A DNA stretch of 6,159 nucleotides, from the NCBI GenBank assembly GCA_934667465.1, contig CAKUMG010000386.1, forward strand, positions 1 through 6,159, given 5' to 3'. The translations under genes were made by a program, and so were the position numbers. Shown here piece after piece: positions 1 through 5,282 of this stretch (position 1 is its first letter; each line of letters begins with the position of its first letter). The notes under the pieces were generated by a model that ran no database searches, was not told where the DNA came from, and saw nothing but the letters and a program-made list of their open reading frames with translations. The stretch comes from an uncultured Actinoplanes sp. GTDB taxonomy: Bacteria > Actinomycetota > Actinomycetes > Mycobacteriales > Micromonosporaceae.

Positions 1-1765
1 ACCGCGCCCGCGACTCCGGCGGCACCCCCACGCTCGCACCACCCACCCCCGCCCCGGCCTCGGCCTCCGACCGCGCCTCCGGCGGCACCTGCTCGACCAC
101 ACCACCCGCCCCCGGCCCGCTCCGGGACACATCGCCGGACCCGAGCCGCGCCGACGACCCCTCGGACGCACTGCCGGACCCGGCAGGTGCCGGCGGAGCA
201 CCGCCCGTGCCCAGGCGGTACACGTCGATCGCCGCCGTGGTGTGCGCCGCGATCGCCAGCGTCCGCCCACACCGCAACGCCGCCCAGGCCCGCGCCACCG
301 GATCCCCGATGCGGGCCACCGCGTCCCGCGCAAGATCTCGCATCCCGTCGTGCCGACCGGCCGCGAGAGCCAGCGCCAGATCGAGCCGGACCCCGGCATC
401 GGCCTCCGGATCACCCGGCGGTTCCGCCAGCGCGCGGCGCGAGTAGCGGACCGCGATCTCCGGCGCACCCCGGCCGGCGGCCCGGGCGGCAGCGGTCCGC
501 AGCCGGGCCACCACCTCGGCACGCCCGGCCGGTTCCGTCCGCAGCAAATGCACCGCGACCCGCTCCGGGTCCTCGCCACGCGCGGCCAGCAGGTCCGCGG
601 CCCGCCCGTGCCACACGCCCCGTTCGGCCGCCCCGAGCCCTTCCTCGAGCGCGGCCGCGATCATCGGGTTCGCCGGCGCCCACCCGTCCGCGGCGAGCAG
701 CCCCGCACCACGCAGGACGTCCGCGCACACAGCGGCCCGCTCCGAAGCCAGCTCCGCCAGCCGCGCCGCATCGTCAAGCCGCGCCGCGGGCCCCAGCACC
801 GCCAGCCCCGTCGCCAGCCCGGCGCACCCCTCCGGCATCCGCCGCAGCCGCTGCCCCAGCCACCGCGCCACCTCCACCGCACCCACCGATCCCAGCCCCG
901 CCCCCGAGCCCAGCCCCCCCCCCGGACACCTGTACGCCTCATCCGGACACCCGTCCGCAGCCCCGGAAGCCGCACCCGTACACCCGTCCGCAGCGCCGGA
1001 AGGCACACCCGAGCGCCCGTCCACGCTGGTCACCTGCGCGAGCAGGGCCCCCAGCAGGTAAGGATTCCCGCCCGCAGCCTCGTGACAAGCCGCCGCGAAC
1101 TCCGCCGACGCCCCCGGGCACCGCTCCCCCACCAGCGCCGCCGACGCGCCCCGCGAAAGCGGCCCCAGCGTCAGCACGGTCCCGCCCGCGCCCGCGAGCA
1201 GCTCGCCGAGCAGGTCCGGGTCGGCCGCCGGTTCACCGGTACGCACGGTCAGCACCAGGGCCAGCGCCAGCTCGCCGACCCGGCGCGCCAGCCCGGCCAG
1301 CCAGCGCAGCGACGGCGGATCGGCCCAGTGCACGTCGTCGACGCAGAGCACCACCGGCGTACGCGCCGCCAGCGCCGCGGTCAGCCAGTGCAGGCCGTGC
1401 AGCGCGGCGTACACGGCATCGGCGTTGCTCGCGGGCGACGGCACCCCCGACGTCAGCGCCCGCCGGGCCGGCGCGGCGGGACCCCGGCACAGCCGCGCCC
1501 ATCCCGCCGCGGCCTGCACCGGCGCGAACGCCTGCCGCGCCGCCCCGAACGCGAAGTCCCGGTCGAGGGGGTTCCCGCGGGCCCGCAGCACGGTCATGCC
1601 CAGCTCCCGGGCCCGCGCCAGCGCGGCGTCCGCCACGGCCGTCTTCCCGATCCCGGCGGCACCCTCGATCACCACCAGCCGCCCGGCGCCCTGCACCGCG
1701 TCGCCGAGCGCGCCCGTCAGAACGGCGAGCGCGTCCTCCCGCCCGTACGGCTGCATGTCGTCCAT
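1..1765 (-). CDS. LAL-type (LuxR-family) ATP-binding transcriptional regulator, C-terminus outside window
   Basis: A large cytoplasmic signal-responsive regulator with an N-terminal AAA/NB-ARC-like ATPase. The 588 codons in the window are open in one frame. Walker A is GAAGIGKT at residues 35-42. Walker B is VVLCVDD at 138-144, followed by VHWAD. A GGNPYLL motif near 232-238 is typical of the LAL ATPase sensor region, and later residues are Ala/Leu-rich helices such as those of LAL mid-regions. An in-frame TGA lies seven codons upstream of ATG 1765, so the start is 1765 or the in-frame ATG at 1756; neither has a strong ribosome binding site. Residues 256-277 are an 11-residue tandem repeat, and about 519-588 are Gly/Ser/Pro/Glu-rich low complexity. 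Known LAL proteins end in a LuxR helix-turn-helix; that part would lie left of base 1 and is inferred. It is divergent from the methyltransferase gene and might control it. An adenylate cyclase-type or other STAND ATPase ending is possible. Confidence 0.85.
   Translation of the reverse strand, partial: MDDMQPYGREDALAVLTGALGDAVQGAGRLVVIEGAAGIGKTAVADAALARARELGMTVLRARGNPLDRDFAFGAARQAFAPVQAAAGWARLCRGPAAPARRALTSGVPSPASNADAVYAALHGLHWLTAALAARTPVVLCVDDVHWADPPSLRWLAGLARRVGELALALVLTVRTGEPAADPDLLGELLAGAGGTVLTLGPLSRGASAALVGERCPGASAEFAAACHEAAGGNPYLLGALLAQVTSVDGRSGVPSGAADGCTGAASGAADGCPDEAYRCPGGGLGSGAGLGSVGAVEVARWLGQRLRRMPEGCAGLATGLAVLGPAARLDDAARLAELASERAAVCADVLRGAGLLAADGWAPANPMIAAALEEGLGAAERGVWHGRAADLLAARGEDPERVAVHLLRTEPAGRAEVVARLRTAAARAAGRGAPEIAVRYSRRALAEPPGDPEADAGVRLDLALALAAGRHDGMRDLARDAVARIGDPVARAWAALRCGRTLAIAAHTTAAIDVYRLGTGGAPPAPAGSGSASEGSSARLGSGDVSRSGPGAGGVVEQVPPEARSEAEAGAGVGGASVGVPPESRAR
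914..923 (-). repeat. Ten-base G homopolymer in the LAL coding strand
   Basis: Ten consecutive C on the plus strand (G10 in the coding strand) encode part of a Gly-rich loop just after the 33-bp repeats. The reading frame is correct on both sides: Walker motifs lie upstream, and a plausible LAL helical sequence (around WLGQRLRRMPEG) follows. Such a run is prone to polymerase slippage and to sequencing error. Confidence 0.8.
935..1000 (-). repeat. 33-bp imperfect tandem repeat inside the LAL gene
   Basis: Two adjacent 33-bp units (935-967 and 968-1000) match at 28 of 33 positions by eye. They encode SGAADGCTGAA and SGAADGCPDEA, residues 256-277. A third, more decayed unit can be traced at 1001-1033, and a 12-base partial copy at 923-934. 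The repeat keeps the frame and falls between the GGNPYLL motif and the next helical region, so it is probably a surface loop expanded by slippage. Confidence 0.75.
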
Positions 1766-1800
1766 CCCCGACCTGCCAGTCGATCAACGCCGACCGAAAA

Positions 1801-1842
1801 GTCCGGAAGGGCCGTCCAGGAAGCGGCGGACCCGTCCGGAAG
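1801..1842. repeat. Direct repeat GTCCGGAAG, candidate operator
   Basis: GTCCGGAAG is present exactly at 1801-1809 and 1834-1842, starts 33 bp apart (about three helical turns), with the variant GTCCAGGAAG at 1814-1823. The location in a divergent promoter region would suit a regulator binding site. The repeat is short and the region GC-rich, so chance is possible. No binding protein can be assigned from the sequence. Confidence 0.35.
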
Positions 1843-1930
1843 CACCCACCCCCGCGAAAACTCGGTAGCCCCTCCACGATGCCCCCGCCCCGCCACCCGG
1901 CGCGACGCTGACGGCACATGCCCGACAGAC

Positions 1931-1936
1931 GAGGAG
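1931..1936 (+). promoter_or_regulatory. Ribosome binding site GAGGAG deciding the methyltransferase start
   Basis: GAGGAG ends five bases before ATG 1942 and lies inside the reading frame that would start at ATG 1918, so it favours the downstream start. Confidence 0.7.
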
Positions 1937-1941
1937 TCACG

Positions 1942-2751
1942 ATGACCACCACCCGATCCGCCGAGTACGTGATGGGCCGCACGCCGGAGGAGTACGAGCG
2001 GCTGCGCCGCCAGGCCGCCGTCTGGGCCCCGGCCACCACCCGCCTGCTCGACGCCGCCGCCCCGCGCCCGGGCGCCCGCTGCCTCGACGTGGGCTGCGGC
2101 ACCGGCGCCGTCATGGAGCTGCTGGCCGCGCGCGTCGGCCCGTCCGGGCAGGTCACCGGCCTGGACCTGGACACGGAGCTGGGCCGGGACGCGGCCGCCC
2201 GCAGCGGTGGCCGGTTCGTCCGGGCCGATGTGGAGAGCGACGACGACGCGGTTCCCGCGGGCGGGTTCGATCTCGTGCACGGCCGGATGATCCTGCTGCA
2301 CGTCAAGGACCCGGCGGCGGTGCTGCGCCGGATGTGGCGGTGGGTGGCGCCCGGCGGCACGCTCATGGTGCAGGAGCTCGACATGCGGTACGTGGACTCG
2401 GACCCGCGGCTGGGCGTGCTGGACGAGTGGCGCCGGGTGTTCCTCGGCACGTACGCGGCCGTGGGCGGCGACGTCCGCCTCGGCACCCGGCTGCCGGCCC
2501 TGCTCGCGGAGGCGGGCATCGGCGCCCCGGACACGACCGACGTGGCCGGCCGGCTGGGCACGATGGCGGACTCGGCGGGCATGCTCGCGGCCACCTACCG
2601 CAGCATCGCCCCGGCCGCGATCGCCCACGGCCTGCTCACTCCGGACCGCCGCGACGCCTGGCTGTCCGAGATCGACGCCGCCACCCGCACCCACCCGTCG
2701 GTCACCGCGGTCTGGCCCCTGCTGATCGGCGCGCTCAAACGGAATCGCTGA
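1942..2751 (+). CDS. Class I SAM-dependent methyltransferase
   Basis: A cytoplasmic methyltransferase of 269 residues predicted to move a methyl group from S-adenosylmethionine to an unknown acceptor, probably a small molecule. The glycine-rich SAM loop (motif I) is LDVGCGTG at residues 48-55. The acidic ribose-binding strand is GLDLD at 73-77, and VRADVE near 93-98 gives the adenine-contacting Asp96. FDLVHGRMILLHV at 109-121 is the motif IV/post-IV strand and helix of the Methyltransf_11/25 type, and the PGG turn of 'WVAPGGTLMVQEL' follows. The C-terminal half is a helical substrate-binding region without a recognisable specificity motif. ATG 1942 is preferred over an in-frame ATG at 1918 because GAGGAG (1931-1936) sits five bases before it. 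It is the first gene of a tight rightward set and divergent from the LAL regulator, which could be its controller (inference). Length is normal for the family. Confidence 0.92.
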   Translation: MTTTRSAEYVMGRTPEEYERLRRQAAVWAPATTRLLDAAAPRPGARCLDVGCGTGAVMELLAARVGPSGQVTGLDLDTELGRDAAARSGGRFVRADVESDDDAVPAGGFDLVHGRMILLHVKDPAAVLRRMWRWVAPGGTLMVQELDMRYVDSDPRLGVLDEWRRVFLGTYAAVGGDVRLGTRLPALLAEAGIGAPDTTDVAGRLGTMADSAGMLAATYRSIAPAAIAHGLLTPDRRDAWLSEIDAATRTHPSVTAVWPLLIGALKRNR

Positions 2752-2760
2752 CGGCCGATC

Positions 2761-2766
2761 TAGACT
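2761..2766 (+). promoter_or_regulatory. Candidate -10 hexamer TAGACT for a leaderless transcript
   Basis: TAGACT fits the actinobacterial -10 pattern TAnnnT and is followed by exactly six bases before the GTG at 2773. This places a transcription start at or next to the start codon. No Shine-Dalgarno sequence precedes this GTG, as expected for a leaderless mRNA. A clear -35 was not seen; GGAATC at 2741-2746 is only a weak possibility. Confidence 0.5.
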
Positions 2767-2772
2767 GCGCCG

Positions 2773-3075
2773 GTGGAGCCCGACGACGCCGTGACGGTGC
2801 AGATCTACGTACGGCTGGAAGTCACCGTCCATGATCCGGCTGCGGTGACCGGCCTGGCGGTGCGGCAGCTGCGCGAGGCGGACATCGACTGGGCGGCCGA
2901 GGCGGACGACCTCGAGACGGCGGCCGCCGAGCTGGGCGCCGACCTGATCACCTCCCTCGCCGCGGTCGCCGACCCGGACGGCCTGCTGGCCGGCGTGCCC
3001 GGCGTCGAGTTCGGGTCGGCCCGCGTCTGGGCGGAGGCCGGCGCGCCACATCCGCGCTTCGAGCCGGGCTGCTGA
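2773..3075 (+). CDS. Unrecognised small protein, 100 residues
   Basis: I do not recognise a family. The product is a small, acidic, soluble-looking protein with no signal peptide or membrane segment. Its N-terminus (VTVQIYVRLEVTV, residues 8-20) alternates hydrophobic residues like a beta strand. It is followed by Ala/Glu/Asp-rich helical stretches and a VPGVEFGSARVW strand near 75-86. GTG is the start. It has no ribosome binding site, but a TAGACT hexamer six bases upstream suggests leaderless expression. Codon bias matches the neighbours. It lies 21 bp after the methyltransferase and 18 bp before the PAS/PP2C phosphatase. Tight placement with the phosphatase suggests a shared role in signalling (inference). 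The protein is probably real because its coding bias is good and its stop abuts the next gene's start region. Confidence 0.75.
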   Translation: MEPDDAVTVQIYVRLEVTVHDPAAVTGLAVRQLREADIDWAAEADDLETAAAELGADLITSLAAVADPDGLLAGVPGVEFGSARVWAEAGAPHPRFEPGC

Positions 3076-3081
3076 GACGAC

Positions 3082-3087
3082 TACGCT
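3082..3087 (+). promoter_or_regulatory. Candidate -10 hexamer TACGCT for a leaderless transcript
   Basis: TACGCT fits TAnnnT and, like the hexamer at 2761-2766, stands exactly six bases before a GTG (3094). The only purine-rich sequence (GGAG at 3090-3093) touches the start codon and is too close to work as a ribosome binding site. No convincing -35 is visible. The phosphatase could therefore have its own promoter in addition to read-through from upstream. Confidence 0.45.
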
Positions 3088-3093
3088 GCGGAG

Positions 3094-4596
3094 GTGGCCG
3101 ACGAGGACGTGGTCCGGGAGTTGCTCGCCGCGTTCCCCGCGGGCTGCACCTGGCTGCTGCCGGTCACCGGCGACGACGGCGCCGTGACCGATTTCCGGAT
3201 CGCCGCCACCAGTGATCAGGTGCGCGACATCTACGGGCGCGGCACGCAGCGGCTCGGCGGCCGGCTCCGCGACCTCTATCCGTCCATGATCGGCGGACCG
3301 CTGTGGCGGGCTTATCTGGAGGTGATGGGCGGCGGCGCCCCCGCGGTCATCGACGAGTTCCGCTACGAGGAGTCCCGGCCCGGGGTGACCGCCGAGTCGC
3401 GCTTCGAGATCCGGGTGGAGCGCGTGCTGGGCGGGCTGCTGGTCTGGTGGAACCGGGTCGACGAGCACCGGCTCCGGCTGGAGCGCACCGAGCTGCTGGG
3501 CAGCCTCGGCTGGGTCGAGCACGACCTGGCCACCGGCCGGTCGGACTGGTCGCCGGGGATGTACCGGGTGTTCGAGCGGGACCCCGCCGACGGCCCCCTG
3601 GCGCGCGCCGACCAGAGCGCCGCCGTGCTGCCCGAGGACCGTGGGATCGCCGAGACGGCCTGGCAGACCCTGGACGTCGGGGCGGCCTCCGACGTGACGG
3701 TCCGGTTCCGGGTCGGCGGCGGCGTCGTCAAGCACCTGCGGATCCTGTCGGACCTGGCCCGGGACGCGGAGGGCCGGCCGGTGAAGATCTATGCGGTGGT
3801 GCAGGACGTGACCGCCCGGGTGGCCGCCCGCACCGAGCTCGAGCGGCTCAGCGACCAGGTGCGGGTGCGGGAGCTGAGCGCGCTGGCCGAGCACCGGCTG
3901 GCCCGCCAGCTGCAGCACATGATCCAGCCGGTGCCGGCCGGCCCGTTCGCGCTGGAGAGCCTGGAGGCCATGGTCTCCTATCTGCCGGCGGAGAGCACGC
4001 TGCAGGTGGGCGGCGACTGGTACCACGCGGACCGCCTGCCGGACGGCCGCGTGGTCCTGGCGGTGGGCGACGTGGCCGGGCACGGCCTGGAGGCAGCCCG
4101 CGGCATGGCGCACCTGCGGTTCGCGCTGGTCGCGTGGCTGTCGGAGGGGATCCGGGACCCGGGGGTGCTGCTGCGGCACCTGAACCGGCTCTGCGCGCAG
4201 CTCGGCATCACCGGCACGGCGGTGATCGGCGTCTACGACCCGGCGACCTGCCTGCTGCCCTGGTCCCGGGCCGGGCACATGGCGCCGCTGCTGGGCCGGG
4301 ACGGGCGCAGCAGCGACCTCGACCTGCCGCCCGGGTTGCTGCTCGGCGCGGACGCGGAGGCGGAGTTCCCGGTCGCCGGCGCCCGGCTGCGCCCCGGCGA
4401 CCTGGTCCTGTTCTACACCGACGGGCTGGTCGAGCGGCGGGGTGAGGGCGCCCGGCGGGCCACCGGGGTGCGGCATCACCTGGGCGCGGTCAGCGCCGAC
4501 CCGGGGCCGGACCCGCTGCCGCGGATCCACCGGCTGCTGCACGCTCCCAACCCGGACGACGACACGTGCACCCTGGCCGTACGCGTCAGGGGTTGA
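3094..4596 (+). CDS. PAS-PAS-SpoIIE/PP2C-type serine phosphatase (RsbU/RsbP-like)
   Basis: A 500-residue cytoplasmic sensor phosphatase that would dephosphorylate a STAS anti-sigma antagonist. A first PAS-like domain covers about residues 8-122 (it includes GGRLRDLYPSM). A second PAS covers about 136-243 and begins GSLGWVEHDLATG. A helical linker follows at 244-278, ending in RQLQHMIQPVP, the form found just before RsbU-type catalytic domains. The catalytic PPM/SpoIIE domain, about 285-500, has its metal-binding signature: GGDWY with Asp308, VGDVAGHG with Asp326, RAGHMAPLL at 392-400, FYTDGLVE with Asp443 and a final DDDT at 488-491. All expected acidic residues are present, so activity is likely. 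The PAS domains show no visible cofactor motif, so the ligand is unknown. The gene ends directly against the stop codon of the convergent RsbW-like kinase, its probable partner system. Confidence 0.93.
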   Translation: MADEDVVRELLAAFPAGCTWLLPVTGDDGAVTDFRIAATSDQVRDIYGRGTQRLGGRLRDLYPSMIGGPLWRAYLEVMGGGAPAVIDEFRYEESRPGVTAESRFEIRVERVLGGLLVWWNRVDEHRLRLERTELLGSLGWVEHDLATGRSDWSPGMYRVFERDPADGPLARADQSAAVLPEDRGIAETAWQTLDVGAASDVTVRFRVGGGVVKHLRILSDLARDAEGRPVKIYAVVQDVTARVAARTELERLSDQVRVRELSALAEHRLARQLQHMIQPVPAGPFALESLEAMVSYLPAESTLQVGGDWYHADRLPDGRVVLAVGDVAGHGLEAARGMAHLRFALVAWLSEGIRDPGVLLRHLNRLCAQLGITGTAVIGVYDPATCLLPWSRAGHMAPLLGRDGRSSDLDLPPGLLLGADAEAEFPVAGARLRPGDLVLFYTDGLVERRGEGARRATGVRHHLGAVSADPGPDPLPRIHRLLHAPNPDDDTCTLAVRVRG

Positions 4597-4599
4597 TCA
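4594..4599. other. Abutting convergent stop codons forming palindrome TGATCA
   Basis: The phosphatase stop TGA (4594-4596) and the kinase stop, TGA on the minus strand (4597-4599), touch without any spacer and together read TGATCA on both strands. There is no room for an intergenic terminator, so each transcript must run into the opposing gene or end inside it. Confidence 0.9.
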
Positions 4600-4983
4600 C
4601 AGCTTCAGGCACAGCCGGACCAGCGGGCCGCCCGGCACCGCCATCGTGGACACGGAGTCGCAGATCCGCTCGACCAGCGCCAGCCCGCGCCCGCGGACCG
4701 ACTCCGGGGACGGCATCGCCCGGCCGAACGCCCGCGGTCCGCCGCCGTCGACCACGTCGCAGATCAGCCGGCCGTCGTCGACCCAGATCCGGACGTGCCC
4801 GCCGCCGCTGGTGTATTGCAGGGTGTTGGTGGTCAGCTCGCTGACCGCGACGGTGAGCAGCTCGGTGCGCGCCGCCGCCAGGCCGAGCGACCCGGCGCGC
4901 TCCGCGACGAAGGATCGGACTGCGCGCAGGTCGGCGGGCACCGCATAGGACATTCTCGCGGAGCCGTCAGGACGGTCAGACAT
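4597..4983 (-). CDS. RsbW/SpoIIAB-like anti-sigma factor / serine kinase (HATPase_c_2)
   Basis: A 128-residue cytoplasmic GHKL-fold protein. Family members bind a sigma factor or other target and phosphorylate a STAS antagonist with ATP. The N box is ELTTNTLQYT (Glu49, Asn53), the G1 box is CDVVDGGGP with Asp79, and the G2 box is GRGLALVERICDS at 98-110. The length and the absence of membrane segments fit a standalone actinobacterial HATPase_c_2 regulator. ATG 4983 is chosen because GAGGAG lies seven bases upstream; a later ATG at codon 11 lacks such support. Its start overlaps the STAS stop by 8 bp (4976-4983), which indicates translational coupling, and the two are predicted partners. The sigma factor target is not in the window; many actinobacterial homologues act on non-sigma targets or have unknown targets. 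Confidence 0.9.
   Translation of the reverse strand: MSDRPDGSARMSYAVPADLRAVRSFVAERAGSLGLAAARTELLTVAVSELTTNTLQYTSGGGHVRIWVDDGRLICDVVDGGGPRAFGRAMPSPESVRGRGLALVERICDSVSTMAVPGGPLVRLCLKL
4976..4983 (-). other. 8-bp overlap of STAS stop and kinase start
   Basis: On the minus strand ATGTCTGA contains the kinase ATG and the STAS TGA in different frames. GAGGAG within the end of the STAS gene (4991-4996) is the kinase ribosome binding site. This is a typical arrangement for stoichiometric antagonist/anti-sigma pairs. Confidence 0.85.
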
Positions 4984-5245
4984 GGCGGTTCTCCTCGGCG
5001 GGGTCGCGCAGCAGCGCGTCGAGCCCGGTCAGCTCCAGCACCGCGGCGACCGCGCCCCGGGCGCCGGTCACGTGCAGCCGGCCGCCGCGCTCCTGCGCCG
5101 CGTGATGCGCGACGACCAGGGCGTGCACGCCCGTGGAGTCGAGGAAGCCGACCCGCGACACCTCGACGGTCACGGGTTCCCCGGTGCGCACCGCCCGCGC
5201 CAGGTGCCGGGCCGCCTCGTCCTCCCACGCGCGGCGGTTGCCCAC
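4976..5245 (-). CDS. Short STAS-domain anti-sigma factor antagonist
   Basis: An 89-residue STAS protein of the SpoIIAA/RsbV type that would bind the downstream HATPase when unphosphorylated. After a first helix come the strand VTVEVSRVGFLD (25-36), the phosphorylation motif DSTG (Asp36, Ser37, Thr38, Gly39) and helix VHALVVAHHAA. A strand (RLHVTGA) and a last helix (VAAVLELTGLDALL) follow. It is shorter than the usual 100-115 residues: GTG 5245 is the first possible start after an in-frame TAG at 5267-5269, has no clear ribosome binding site, and leaves out most of the first beta strand. The seven codons between TAG and GTG read CGRPVTG. VTGVGN aligns without gaps to the family's LSGELD position, 36 residues before FLD, so STAS homology extends above the start. 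It could be a real short protein, a coupled product or the second half of a read-through fusion. Confidence 0.83.
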   Translation of the reverse strand: MGNRRAWEDEAARHLARAVRTGEPVTVEVSRVGFLDSTGVHALVVAHHAAQERGGRLHVTGARGAVAAVLELTGLDALLRDPAEENRHV

Positions 5246-5255
5246 GCCGGTGACC

Positions 5256-5282
5256 GGCCGGCCGCACTACTCCAGGCCGGCC
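5256..5282 (-). promoter_or_regulatory. 8-bp all-GC hairpin around the MerR stop codon, upstream of the STAS start
   Basis: GGCCGGCC occurs at 5256-5263 and 5275-5282. In the leftward mRNA the two copies pair as an 8-bp stem with an 11-base loop, UGGAGUAGUGC, which holds the MerR UAG stop and a GGAG. A smaller competing hairpin, GCCGG-UCA-CCGGC in the mRNA (5258-5246), shares three bases with the large stem and ends next to the STAS GTG. No U-run follows, so a standard intrinsic terminator is not supported. Translational control, attenuation or recoding are possible. GGCCGGCC is self-complementary and this is GC-rich DNA, so chance cannot be excluded. Confidence 0.5.

Larger units (their letters stand above)
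1766..1941. promoter_or_regulatory. Divergent intergenic promoter region between LAL gene and methyltransferase
   Basis: These 176 bp hold no supportable gene and must carry the start signals of both divergent genes. The only TA dinucleotide is at 1866-1867, and it does not make a TAnnnT hexamer in either orientation, so no canonical -10 box was located. Two short A-runs (GAAAA at 1796-1800 and 1856-1860) are the least GC-rich parts. A GTCCGGAAG motif occurs twice (1801 and 1834) with a variant GTCCAGGAAG between them. A GAGGAG ribosome binding site at 1931-1936 serves the rightward gene. Confidence 0.6.

Noticed and set aside
935..1033. CRISPR-like array
   Set aside because: The units are directly adjacent without spacers and translate in frame as a protein repeat.
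187..1945. Two long plus-strand open frames (187-1911 and 242-1945) opposite the LAL gene
   Set aside because: Their products are Pro/Arg/Ala-rich without motifs. The minus strand there carries Walker A, Walker B and GGNPYLL in one frame.
1233..2594. A 453-codon minus-strand frame spanning the divergent promoter
   Set aside because: It is antisense to the methyltransferase and then out of frame with the LAL gene; composition is shadow-like.
3303..4445. A 380-codon plus-strand frame inside the phosphatase gene
   Set aside because: Out-of-frame shadow rich in Arg/Gly/Pro; the phosphatase frame carries all metal-binding motifs.
1717..4542. A 941-codon open frame on the minus strand across the methyltransferase, small gene and phosphatase
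   Set aside because: It is antisense to three well-supported genes, rich in Arg/Pro/Gln/His without domains, and is the usual mirror frame of high-GC3 coding DNA.
5256..5282. Intrinsic terminator between MerR and STAS genes
   Set aside because: The stem is strong, but no U-run follows on the transcript and the next gene starts ten bases later.
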